From positions 269,118,057 to 269,182,056 of the forward strand of contig OY282559.1 in NCBI GenBank assembly GCA_958295665.1: 64,000 nucleotides of DNA. The letters are read 5' to 3'. The stretch comes from Tipula vernalis (taxonomy: Eukaryota > Arthropoda > Insecta > Diptera > Tipulidae). Positions 1-11,130 of the stretch are shown here, piece by piece. A model generated the notes under the pieces. The model saw nothing but the letters and a program-made list of their open reading frames with translations. It did not search any database and was not told the DNA's origin. Within the stretch, counting starts at the first letter, position 1. The number at the start of each line of letters is the position of its first letter. The position numbers were made by a program, and so were the translations under genes.

Positions 1-144
1 TCAAATCCGCTGAGAAAACTATATGTATGCATGCTATTTATTTCCAGGTTTGCTTATTTTTCAGGTTGGATTGAACAATGTGAATTAATTGTTGGTGTTT
101 GCTGCTTGCCCAATTTTGGGTTCAAGGTTTGTAGAGCCCAAACA
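1..144 (-). repeat. 3' LTR of the BEL/Pao element, partial
   Basis: Matches 6176-6319 nearly base for base and ends at the same CCCAAACA boundary; beyond it the two flanks differ completely. The outer part lies outside the window. The last codons of the polyprotein run into this LTR on the minus strand. Confidence 0.92.
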
Positions 145-237
145 TCCCGCCGGCCATGAATCACCCGATTCATTAACTGGAAGAATGGAAATTTTTGTGA
201 TTGGTCGACGAATGTTTCCATTTAGTGTTTTTATTGC
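85..237 (-). pseudogene. BEL/Pao polyprotein C-terminal tail, displaced by deletion
   Basis: A short minus-strand reading frame carries the end of the DUF5641-type tail, with RRPITKISILP followed by residues encoded inside the LTR. In related polyproteins about 70 residues separate this from the HFWKRW segment that ends the main pol frame. Here the two are only a few bases apart and out of frame, so an internal deletion at about 231-240 removed most of the tail domain. The stop inside the LTR is seen directly; deletion as the cause is inferred. Confidence 0.7.
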
Positions 238-2789
238 AGAGTGGACAGGAATTCCACATGCCATCGTTTCCAAAAGTGGGTTACTATTCGCCGGACGATA
301 TCCCATCTATTATTAGCTGTAAGCCTTTCCTCTGGTACTACATCAGGAACTTGATTCATTGTTCGGTGTATCAAAAAGTGCGCAGGAGTGAGCAGATCTA
401 GATCGTCGGAACTTGTAATTGATATAGGTCGTGAATTTAATATTGACTCTATTTGACAGCTTAACGTTGTAAACTCTTCCAGCGTCAATATGTGCTCTCC
501 TACTGTTCGTTTTAGCAAGGTTTTGGTTGAACGAACGGCCGCTTCCCACATGCCGCCCATGTGTGGTGCCCCGGGAGGATTAAATTTCCACGTAATCTGG
601 CTATCTAAAAGTGATTTAAAAATGTTCTCGTTATTTTTATTTAGAAACATCTGTAAATCTTTGAGATAATTAGCGGTGCCGACGAAGTTAGTCCCATTAT
701 CACACAGGATAGTATTGCACAGGCCACGACGACTGACGAATCTCTTTAAGGCCCCCAAAAAACTTTGCGTGCTCAGCTCCATACAACATTCTAGGTGAAC
801 AGCTTTAGTTGCCAAGCAGACAATAATACATAAATATGCCTTAAATGGTGTCGCACCTCTTCTTCTGAATGGATGCACTCGGAAAGGTCCGGCAAAATCC
901 AGGCCAACGCAGGCAAATGGATATGTCATTCGAACTCTCTCGATGGGTAGCTCTCCCATAAGCTGTTCTTGCATTTTTGGTCTATATCGTATACACCTGA
1001 TGCAATTACGAAATATGCGACGCATCAAGTCTCTCCCTCGTATTATCCAAAATTTTTCTCTTATGAGCTGTAGCAATAGTCCCGGTCCTGGATGACAATT
1101 TGTCTGGTGGTAATGGTAGACGATTCTTAGAGTTAAATCCGCCCTTGCATGAAGAATAATCGGATGTTTTCTGTTGTAATGTGCCAACGATTTCTGCAAT
1201 CTGCCGCCGACCCTCATTACCTCGTATTCGTCTAAAAACGGAGACAGCTCCAACAATGTACCCTTTTTTGATAATGATGCCTTCCTCATCAATCGTTCGT
1301 AATCTTCTTTGAAGTATATTTTCTGCGTTTCTCGGCACAACCACAGTTCGGCTTCGTTGACTTCTTCGACAGACAAATGTTTATGTTTAGGTTTGTTCTC
1401 AGGCCGAGTAAATACCCTTCGTAAATAAGACACGGTATGAAGTAACTTGCGATATTTTGACGTTATGGAAACCAGTCGCTGAAGAAAATCATTTGACTCC
1501 GTGCTCGAAACATGTGAAATAGCTTTTGACTTTCTTTCGTAAAGATGTTCGGTTACAGCGATGCCCTTCTGTTGCGGCCATTGTTCAATTGGTTTATGCA
1601 GAAAATCTGGCCCTTTCCACCATAAAGAAAAGTCCAGCAACTCGGCAACAGATAACCCTCTCGTTGCACAATCGGCAGGATTGTGTTTAGTTGGAACGTG
1701 CCTCCATACATCTCTGCTGTAGTTATCCAAAATAACCGAAACTCGGTTGGCAACGAATGTTTTCCATCTACCTGGATGGCTTGAAAGCCAATCGAGAACA
1801 ATGTTTGAATCGGTCCACAAACAAATCTCCCTCGGGCATAATCCAATTTGGTCCAAAATTGCTTTCATGTGATTTGTGAGTAGTTGTGCTCCAAGAAGCT
1901 CTAATTGCGGCAAACTTCTCTGCTTCAGTGGAGCAACTCGTGATTTGCCACCAACAAGTTTAACTGAATACTCCCCATTTCTAATTGATTGTACGTATAT
2001 AACTGAGGCGTAAGCTTTCTCACTCGCATCACAAAAACCATGAACCACAAGGTCTTTAGTTATTTCCAGCCATCTCGGGATTCTTATTGCTGCTGCATTA
2101 ACTATATCTGCTCTGATTTCCTGCCAATTCTTCGCCACATCAACTGGAAGCTCGTCATCCCAGTCAAGTTTGCAGAGCCATAAACTTTGTAGTAACATCT
2201 TCGGCCTTATTAGCAGCGGTGACAACCAACCATGCGGGTCGAAAATTTGACTAACTTCTGATAAAAAAGTTCTCTTTGTGTGTTTTTCGGTGACCGGCAT
2301 ATCTACGAAGAACATAAACGCATCATCTTCTGGATTCCAACGAATACCCAGAACTCGCACAGCATCTGGATGTTCGGACAGAGTCTTACTTGATGTATCT
2401 GGTTCGCTGTTCAGTAGTTTCCGTAGTGCTGCATCATTTGTTGTGAACTTCCGCAAGTTGAATCCCCCACTACTTAATACCTCCACCACATCTCTCTTGA
2501 GTTTTAACAGCTTGCTCGCAGACTCGGCGCCTATCATAAGATCGTCTACGTAAATGTTTTGTCTTACGACCTTTGCTGCTTCCGGCTTGGTAACCTCAAA
2601 TTGCTTAGCTAACTGATTTATGGTGTATGTAGTTACGAATGATGCGGATGTCATGCCATACGTGACAGTTTTTAATTTGTAGGCAGCAATGTCTTCTTTG
2701 GGTGATTTTCGCCACAGTATCAACTGGTATTTCTGATCCTGGTCGTGTACAAGAACCTGCCGGAACATCTTCTCGATATCTCCGGTCAA
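231..2789 (-). pseudogene. pol: BEL/Pao pol: RT (C-terminal part), RNase H, integrase
   Basis: An open frame of 852 codons. RT catalytic box YVDD is at residues 80-83, followed by the Pao-type connection segment. RNase H covers about 250-380 (HGFCDASEKAYAS, LWTDSN, HNPADCATRG). The integrase zinc-binding H2C2 segment is at about 559-600 and the catalytic core carries D631 (GLDFAGP), D697 (LCDNGTNF) and E749 (GGMWEAAV), so all three acidic residues are kept. The frame begins inside RT and joins the upstream gag-RT frame (2786-5164) through a shift at about 2790, consistent with loss of one base, since BEL/Pao normally has one continuous frame. It stops after HVEFLSTLQ, where the DUF5641 region should continue. 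Confidence 0.92.
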
Positions 2790-5164
2790 AACGTTTGAAA
2801 AATTCTGAATTTCAGAATTATCTCGTGTAAACTCGGCTGCACTGTTGGCCCCTTCATCAAAACTTGATTAAGCGATTTTTTGCCACCACACTTAGCTGAT
2901 GCATTGTAAACGACTCGCAGCTTTGTGGTTGAACTCGTTTGTTTCAGGACACCATGATGAGGCATGAAATACGCATCACGATCAATTGCTCCGCTTACTT
3001 TGCTCATGTGGCCCAATGATTCATATTCGTCCAAGAAATCGATATAAAAACGGCGTAGGTTTGGGTCTCGTTCAAATCGCCTTTCCATGCTCTCCAGACA
3101 GCGTAAAGCCAAATTGAATGTGCTTGATAACTCGTTGGTGCTTTCTTTGAATGGAAGCCTAGTGACGAATCTCCCCTCCGGCGTTCGAGTTGTAGTTTTT
3201 TCGTAATATCGAACACAATTTTGCTCTTCAGGAGTCATATAATTCTCCGATGCGCCAGTGACTTCCTCTATCTCCCAGAACCTTTTTAAGGCTGCGTCAA
3301 TATCTATTGTCGTTGTGTATGTTGAGACCGCTTCACTCGACCCTATTAGCACGCCTCCTCCAATGACCCATCCAAATTTGGTTTTTTGAGCTACGAGATT
3401 ACCATCAGGAGACCTCATTTGGCCATCCTCGAGAATATGGAAAAACACATCAACTCCTAAAAGTAGTTCGATGTTACTTGAGTCATTAAAATGCGGATCT
3501 GCCAATGGAATATCTTCTAACCATTGTCGATCCCCACGCTTCATAGTTAAATCTGGCAAACTTGATGAAATTATTGGCAATATCAAAGCCTCTATTGTAA
3601 GTTTATCGATTTGTGGATATATGCCATGACGAGGTCTGATACATACGGTGACTACTCCCTTCGAACTTCCTGCACTGATAGCACCTATTCCGTTTATTAC
3701 TACGCGACTATTTCTTCTTTTGAGCCTTAACCTTTGTACACAGTCATTCGTTATAAATGAGGTCTGTGAGCATGAGTCCAACATCGTTCTGATTTCCCGT
3801 TCTACCCCATCTTCATCCGTGACTCGAACTATGGCTGTTGGTAAGATTCGTGTACTACCATGATCGAATAATGCTGCACTACTGTTGACCCTTGATTGGC
3901 TTAATGCAGACGTTACTGTTATATCTTTGTTCTCAGCTTGTTTCGTCGTTTTACTCTCGTTTTCGTGAATCGCTGTATGATGACGGCGATGACAATTTTG
4001 ACACCTAATCTTTGATTTGCATTCGCTTACTCGATGCCCGATGCTTAAACAGTTGAAGCAGCGGTAAGTTTTGCTGATGTAGTGCCGTTTTTCTTCGATG
4101 GGCATCTCTTTGAATTTAGGGCACTCCGACAACCGATGACCTCCAATTTTACAAAGCGGACACGAACTAAACTCAGACGTCGACAAAAAGCTTTTGGTTT
4201 TAGTGGTTACTTCTTGATTTCTTTTGGAAGGGCCAGACGATGATGAAAATGTTCTCGTTGACTCAAAGGTATCTGCCCGTTTATCAAGAAACTTGAGGAA
4301 TTCATCAATGGTTGGGATATCAACATCAGCGGATTCCTTTGCCCATAAAGCCTTCGTGCTGTCATCCAATCTCTCCAGAAGAAGATAAATCAGCCATGGA
4401 TGTCTGGATTCACTTTCATTACCAAGTGCATGTAATCCTCGCACCACTGTATCTGCGATGTCATGAGTCTTCCGGATGTTATTGGCGTTTGCACTAGAAA
4501 TATTTGAAATATTCAGAAAATCACGAATAAATGAATTGATTATATATTTTTTCCGATCATATCTTTCACTCAGTCTTTGGATCGCTTCAATATAATTTGC
4601 ATCTGTGATTTTTAGATGCCGAACGCGATCAAGTGCCTCGCCGCGAAGATAACGCACTAACAATTGAAATTTTTGCGATGGCGTATAAGCTTCATTATTA
4701 TGCACTCCCGAATTAAACAAGTCTATAAAACTAGTCCATTCCGTGTAGTCACCAGAAAATACTGGAATTTCGATTTTACAGTACTTCACTACATTCGACA
4801 CGTTTTGTGACATACCTTGATTAGCGGTATCATTAAAATTGGCACTTTCTATCCCGAATTGTCTTTTTCTCAGCCACGTGTTTAGCTTCGAGACTGCTGG
4901 GTAGTACGTGTTTTCGAAATCATCAATTTGCGATTCCTTCTCTGGATATCCCAAAAGTTTATCCTCAATTGAATGAAAACGATCGAGTAATTTATGGGCA
5001 TATGACAAACGTTCTTTAATATCGTCTATCGTTTCTTCAGATCTATCGGTTAATGCATTTGCAAAATTCAAAATCTTTGTCATACTGCCTTTACACGCAC
5101 TTCTTTGTTTCACTAACGAGTCCATCATAACGAATTTCAACAAAACTTTGTAACGATTTCTCAC
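2786..5164 (-). pseudogene. gag: BEL/Pao gag-protease-RT N-terminal part
   Basis: An open frame of 792 codons. The first ATG is at 5164, but the usual BEL gag opening (MDSLVKQR) begins at the methionines near 5128/5125, which are likelier starts. A DUF1759-type gag core covers about 135-260 (FSGDYTEWTSFIDLF). Three Cys/His knuckles follow at about 335-400 (CPLCKIGGHRLSEC, CFNCLSIGHRVSEC, CQNCHRRHH). The aspartic protease has LDSCSQTSF at about 460; the usual glycine after DS is a cysteine here. RT begins after about 640 (LRVVYNAS near the end). The frame ends in RT just before the first catalytic block, where the frameshift moves coding to the next frame. Proteolytic processing of one long polyprotein is known for the family and is not visible here. 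Confidence 0.92.
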
Positions 5165-5369
5165 AAGCTATGTTTATTCGAGAATGATCTAACCCACGAT
5201 ACAGAAAGTCACACCCAGTTTACACAAACACTCGCGAACAAATTTCGTTTTTACCAATGACGCCTCTTAAACTAACACTGCTAAAGTTAATGACACAATT
5301 TATACATCACCAAATTTTAATCGCCACACGTGTTGTCGTTTGTATTCGCCTTAGAAAGAACTACCTAAT

Positions 5370-5385
5370 CTGGCTCGAAGGACCA
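5370..5385 (-). promoter_or_regulatory. Primer binding site, tRNA-Tyr type
   Basis: The plus strand reads CTGGCTCGAAGGACCA, then one base, then the LTR start TGTACA. This looks like the 3' end of an insect tRNA-Tyr including CCA: the TCGAAGG acceptor strand pairs with the CCTTCGA 5' end known for that tRNA. On the element strand it is the complementary primer site just inside the 5' LTR. Confidence 0.75.
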
Positions 5386-5386
5386 A

Positions 5387-6319
5387 TGTACAAGACAGTA
5401 CCACTTGGTGAGCAATAAACTCGCAGGAAATTTTAATGTAATATATGCTCCTCGTTCCTGATGTGGCTGCTCACAATATTTTCTTTTCTCGGGTGAGTTC
5501 TCCAGTTTCAAATACAAATTTGATTTATTTAATTTACGATTTTATTTGGTTATGTTATTTCACAAAGGTCAAGAACGTACTACTTGCTTCCAGAAAAATA
5601 ATTTATACAAAACAATTATTTATGGAAAATTCCTAATTATATAAAGAGTCATCTGTTAATAGATATTATAAACTTAATTGAGCAACATACAATTTTAGTA
5701 CAAATTTTCTTGGAAATGTAACATCATACCTAATATAATATTTTACGGCTTGTATTAAAATTATAAATGTCAAAACAAAGTAAACAAATTAATTTGCAAT
5801 TTGGTGGTGGTAAGTTTAAACGACTAGATACAATACAAATTTAAACTAAATACAATTTTTCATTTCCAGCTAACAAATGATAAGAAAAAACAAAGGAGCA
5901 TCTGATGGACAAATTATTTCAGATAAATATAAATAATAATTAAATTGTGATCAAACGATTCTTTGTGTTCTCTTCTCTTTTTAAGGTTATGATCCTGGAT
6001 GTCAAAGTTACATTGAACAAATATAATTACAGTGAACAACTTATATGGAAAAAACTTATGGAATACAATATGAGTAGTAATATTAGTTAGTATAAATGAT
6101 TTTAACTATTTCCTATAAGTTAATAATTAGAATACTAAATTATGTTTCAGCGGCTGTTACTGGATGAGGCGTTGATCAAATCCGCTGAGAAAACTATATG
6201 TATGCATGCTATTTATTTCCAGGTTTGCTTATTTTTCAGGTTGGATTGAACAATGTGAATTAATTGTTGGTGTTTGCTGCTTGCCCAATTTTGGGTTCAA
6301 GGTTTGTACAGCCCAAACA
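5387..6319 (-). repeat. 5' LTR of the BEL/Pao element
   Basis: About 933 bases with TG...CA ends, from the primer-site boundary to CCCAAACA. Its last 144 bases are shared with 1-144. The five bases after it (6320-6324, ACCAC) are the expected target-site duplicate, but the partner lies outside the window. Confidence 0.88.
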
Positions 6320-6324
6320 ACCAC

Positions 6325-8340
6325 CTAATCCCAACGCGCTTGCATCCGTATGCACTTCTAAACGCCTACCCGCCTCTACACGCCCTATGCACTTCTAATA
6401 TACATTCCTGAAACTGGTAAATTCGTAAGCAATCGTTTGATTTTGTTAAATGCAATTTCTTGCTTATCACCCCATATAAAAACTTCATTCTTTTTTATCA
6501 AATCCGATATTGGTCTAGTAACTGTTGCGTATCTTTTAATAAACCGCCGAAAATAACTTGATAATCCCATGAACGATCGCACATCCCTAATACATTTAGG
6601 TGTCGAAAATTTCTCTATAGCCTCTGTTTTTATTCAACCCGGTTCAATACCTTCACTTGATATCCGAAAACCTAAGTAATCCGCACTATTACACAAGAAT
6701 CTACACTTCGTTAAATTTAACGTTAAATTTGCATCTCTTAGGATTTGCAAAATTATTTCCAACCTTTTTAAACCTTCGTCTATGGTCGCACTAGGTATCA
6801 CGATATCATCCAGATATGCCATAGCAATGGTATATCTGTGAATTTCTTAAACTTGATTTATCAACGATTGAAAGATAGCTGGGCTGTTCGTTGGCCCAAA
6901 TGGCATTCGCTTAAATTGAAAATGCCCGTCTGGTGTTATGAATGCCAATTTCGTTCGAAAAGTCTGTTCGACCGGCACCTGATAGTATCCACTAGCCAGG
7001 TCAAAACTGGTAAAATACTTATTACCCCCCAAACGATCTAATTGATCATCAATTAAGGGTAAAGGAAATTGCTGTCGCACTGTTTTTTTATTAACCGCCC
7101 TGTAGTCTATGCACATTCGTAACTCGCCTGATTTTTTTTCTAACTAATCAAATTGGGCTAGCATAATCCGATGTTGAATCTTCTACAATATTAGCCAGCT
7201 TTAAGTCCTCTATATGACTTCTAACCCATTCCCATTCCTTGAATGCTAATCTATACGGTCTAAAATATACTGGTACATCGTCCGTCATTCTAAGCTTCAT
7301 CTCAGCCTTATTCGTTAAGCTGACATTTATCAAACCTGTCGTGATTCGGTCTCTATAATATTTATCAAAATTCTTACAGACTAATTCTGTTGACACCTCT
7401 TTGATCATAGCTTCCCTTACTCGATTAACCTTCATACCTTCGTTTTCGTCGTCGTCTTTCCGCTCAACATAAACGGCTTCATTACACCTCTCCGCTCTGG
7501 TAATTCGCTAATTTTTCTTGGTGACTATATCAACTTCTGTTAAATTTACATAAGGTATTACCGTCTGTCCTCTTTCGTCACTCTTCACGACGCATCTCGG
7601 TATCGCGTCACCATTGTCTCTAATTCCGGTTTCAATTAAAAATTCCATGTTGGCTTCGTCCGCTTGCACTCTAATATGCATAACCATATCTCTGGGAATC
7701 GTTATATCTTCTAGAGCTCGAATATTGCTTCTATATATTTCGTCGTGTACTCCTTCATATACTTGGCTATCATCATTGCTGATATGCAATCCTTGTTTGC
7801 CGCTAACAATCTTAATGTGTGGTTGTTCAGTAAACTGATGAATAACCAATAACGGAAAACTTTGAGACTCATCTGGAACCACCTTAACTTCGCATTTTGA
7901 TTCGACACCATTTGTAATTTACACGTAAATATGCCACATGGTACCACCTTTCCGCCGCCATAATCCATTAGGGGTGGGAATCCATTTTCGAAATAAGTGA
8001 TGCTTAAGTGATTGGCATCACCTTTTCGCATCAATGTGACGCTACTTCCTAAATCGACAAAACACTGAAGCGGTTTATCATTAATGTACGCTAATTTCAT
8101 GTAGTTTGCAAATGTGTCAGCATTCTTTGATCCTGTCTTTAGGACCTCTGGCTTCTTCTTTTTGGGACACTGCTTCGCAAAATGTCCACGTTCGTTACAA
8201 TAAAAACATGTCAACCCGTTCGGCAATTTTGGCATAGTCTGATTTGATTCCATTTTGGTGCTTCCTTTGATTTCACCCACATTGCTAGGAATATTATTCC
8301 GCCATTCTATCTTGCCTTTGTTTGCACTATTTTGTCCATT
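6325..8340 (-). pseudogene. Ty3/gypsy gag-pol relic (host of the BEL insertion)
   Basis: Reading right to left on the minus strand: a CCHC knuckle (CFYCNERGHFAKQC, about 8220), a protease-like segment with CFVDLGSS in place of the DTG/DSG motif (about 8060), then RT in separate frames. RT pieces include IDYRAVNKKTV (about 7110), FDLASGYYQVPV (about 7000), YLDDIVI (about 6815) and SSYFRRFIKRYA (about 6560). The start of RNase H (EVHTDAS, LGLGG) lies at about 6320-6360 and is cut by the BEL LTR. Frameshifts and stops occur roughly every 200-400 bases, so it is dead and older than the BEL element inside it. The asparagine-poor protease motif and YLDD box place it in Ty3/gypsy; the lineage was not resolved. 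Confidence 0.85.
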
Positions 8341-8341
8341 G

Positions 8342-8379
8342 TATGCGCGGAAGATTCAGTTATGCGCGGAAGATTCAGT
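8342..8379. repeat. 19-bp exact tandem duplication
   Basis: TATGCGCGGAAGATTCAGT is present twice head to tail at 8342-8360 and 8361-8379. It lies at the join between the gypsy relic on the left and the BEL gag relic on the right, so it may be a repair scar. Confidence 0.9.
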
Positions 8380-9896
8380 TTTCGAACGCAAGACTCGCTT
8401 ATCATTGAACCATTAGATCCTGAATCCAACAACATTCGACCTAGACAGCTCCGTCCAAACTTGTTACTAATAATTACTCGAGCAGTAGGTAACAATGGAC
8501 TTGAACAGAGAGATTAATATGAGTGAAGATTCTCTTGAGTATTATTCGCGTTTTTAACCGGATTTCTTTGCGAACTACTCGCTTGATTTATTGAAACATT
8601 TGTTATTATTTCATTGGATAAAGACGATGAAGTGTCATTACTGGAATCGGCGTGTGTGATATTGTTATCCAGCGGCTGATGTAAAGTGGTATGATGTTTT
8701 TTATGACACAACTGACATCTTCTTGGTGAGCGACATACTTTTGAACTGTGACCGACAGCAAGGCAATTGAAACAACATGAAGCAACAAATTCCTTACGCT
8801 GATTTAAATCAAATGATTTGAATTGTTCACAATCCTGTAATCTATGGTTGTTTCCACACTTCCGGCATCTTATCATTTTTAATGGTGGATTTGTTTGAGA
8901 GGAGGTCTGCTGACCGCTGTTTGGTTTTGATGTCACTGCATGATTTGAATTAATTCCATATATCGGTTTCATAGTAATAGATCGCTTGTTGGAGATATCG
9001 CAAGTACCGAAAGCGTTACATCTTTTCTCAAGAAAATCAAGCAGCGAGTTGAATGTAGGATATTTTATTTCTACCGTTTTAGCGGCCCAAGCTCTCCGAG
9101 AATCTTCGTCTAGTTTATTGTTCAAGAGTATATGATTAAGCCAAATATCACGTGATTCGACATCATCACCCAATGCTTTTAGACCAGCAATCACTTCTGC
9201 GGCGGTATCGAGAACACGTCTTAGAGACTACGTGTTTGAATTGGACATAGCAGGTTGTTCCAAAAACCTTTTTACGAATAATCGAATTACTAGAACTGGC
9301 TGATCATATCGTTTACAGACCTTTTCTCAAGTTCCTTTGTAATTGGCATCCGTTACCGTGATATGGCGAATAAAGGTATATGCGTCACCTTTCATTAGAC
9401 CTTTGAGATAGCTAAGCTTCTGACAATTAAACATTGCTGTATTTTTATCAACAATGGTTTCAAATAAATCTTTGAACGATTGAAATTCTTCTGATCCTGT
9501 CCCATAAAAGCACGGAATGTCTAACGGAGGCAATTTTACGTCTTCTTTCGGTACTGCTGCCATGCTTGTTTCACATGTTGACTCTAACAGTTCTTTTTGG
9601 TGGGTTGTAAACGACGTCATCGTTTCATTTAGTTGCTTTTGAACCGTTGTCAATAGTGGATTTGTATCGTGGATAACAGTTCGAAGCTTCGCCTTTAATT
9701 TGAGAAAGTTTTGTTCGAATTGTTCTATCTCAGAAGCATTCGGATCGATGTCCATAATCATTTGATCGAATTCTTCAAAATCACGGTAACAACATTCTAA
9801 TTGTTCTAAGCTAACATAAGCGTCTTGCAAACCCATTTGGGTATCACCGAGGGCACTTATAGATTTTTCTAGACGTGTGAAATTTGCGGGTGTCAT
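8380..9896 (-). pseudogene. gag: BEL/Pao gag and protease start, second family, broken
   Basis: Three minus-strand pieces in order. 9327-9896 starts at an ATG and ends in the DUF1759 core (LPPLDIPCFYGTGSEEF, ITVTDANYKGT). 8514-9194 carries the rest of the core and Cys/His knuckles (CRKCGNNHRLQDC, CFNCLAVGHSSKVC, CQLCHKKHH). 8380-8495 begins the protease (MLLDSGSNGSMI), which keeps the active-site DSGS. A frameshifted stretch lies between 9195 and 9330. The element is cut inside the protease where the gypsy relic begins. Its sequence differs clearly from the gag at 2786-5164, so it is a different BEL family. The pol relic at 18340-22235 cannot be its other half in the present arrangement, since the order on the minus strand is reversed. 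Confidence 0.85.
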
Positions 9897-10025
9897 CTCC
9901 TTGGTTCATACCACCTTCCAATATCCTTCATGTAGCATTTTCAGTATTTACTGCCATAAACTGGCACAACTACTCGAATATACATAGTTCGTTTGAAAAA
10001 GTAAAACATTTTTAAAAACGGAAAG

Positions 10026-10640
10026 AGAATTCCGTCTTATGCCACATGCCCAAAGCTGCTCGTTTTTGATGGTATCCGGTCATCTTTTATGAAAGTTCTA
10101 ATCTTCGACAATACTGGGTCTTGGGAATTACATATTGCTACTCTCTCATCTTCATCTGTGTTGAATTGTTCATCCGGCCCATAAGTCATCTGGAAAGTAC
10201 TTAGCAGTCGAGCGGGAACGCTTGGTGTAGGTATAACACATTATAAAAATGGCCTACAATCATCGATGGTAACTGACTGGTTGGGCGGAAAATTGACATT
10301 AAACCGTTATTTTTGGTCATTAATTCAAACTGGCATCCTTACAGGTACCGGTGAAATTTCTGGCATCCAAATATTACAGATAATGCGATGTCTGACCCTT
10401 AAATTTGCTGGACTCATTCGTCTAAGAACCTCCTCTAAGTTCTGTATATGCTCGACCTCTATTGCTCCCGTAATTATTATGTCATCCAGATACATATCTA
10501 GATATGTTTCATACCGCATGTAAGTTGCTTGATGAATTTTTAGAAAATGGCTGGCGTACTGGCAACTTCGAATGGCAATCGCGTCAGTCAAAACAATTTT
10601 TTCAACCGAGGTATCGGGTACAGTTCGATAAATAGTTGAG
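10026..10640 (-). pseudogene. Ty3/gypsy pol fragment
   Basis: One minus-strand piece carries the RT catalytic box in MYLDDIIITGA (about 10500) and the following HIQNLEEVLRRM helix, typical of gypsy RT. Further left, around 10030-10200, a different frame reads a linker-like stretch with VAICNSQDPVLSKI, as found between RNase H and integrase in gypsy. The RNase H between them is missing, so it is internally deleted as well as frameshifted. Boundaries are approximate. Confidence 0.65.
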
Positions 10641-11130
10641 GGTTCCAGGACGAAACCAGGAAGAAATCAAGCGTGGCGTTTTATTTTTTTATTAATATAA
10701 TTTCATCAGGAAAACCTGACCGGTTTTCCGAAAACATCAAGCAATCAATGAATGTAGTTTAGAAACTGTGTTTCTTGAGCTAATTAAGTTATTGTATATA
10801 CATATTACCAACAAGAAGATGATTTAAAACCAACGAAATCATGATGATTTCAGAACTTTAAGCATCCAGCGAACAGGTAGTTTAGAAATTGTGTTGTCTT
10901 GATTTTTGGCATCTTAATTCACAGGAACTTCAGTTCGGGCTTCATACTTCAGAAACTAATTGGTGTATTATCATTTTAATTTTGGACAGCATCCAACACA
11001 GATCAAACGTCTATAATCTTAGTGGCAAGTTCGCGGAAATGCTCGATTTATAATAGTAATTTGTGCTGAACTGTAGTTTAAGTTGCGATAGTGGCCAGTA
11101 TGACGGAAATAATTTGAATAAGTAGCTGAT
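10641..11130. other. Noncoding spacer
   Basis: About 490 bases of AT-rich sequence between two gypsy relics on opposite strands. I see no gene or clear repeat in it; it may hold decayed LTR sequence. Confidence 0.5.

Larger units (their letters stand above)
1..6319 (-). mobile_element. BEL/Pao LTR retrotransposon, nearly full length
   Basis: A minus-strand LTR retrotransposon. The last 144 bases of the LTR occur at 1-144 and again at 6176-6319, differing at one or two positions. Between them lie gag, protease, RT, RNase H and integrase in BEL/Pao order, a primer site next to the right LTR, and TG...CA LTR ends. The left LTR is cut by the window edge. The coding region is broken by a frameshift near 2790 and by an internal deletion near 235, so this copy is not autonomous. 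The near identity of the LTR ends suggests a fairly recent insertion. The right flank (6325 onward) is the RNase H region of an older gypsy copy, so this element landed in another transposon. Confidence 0.93.
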
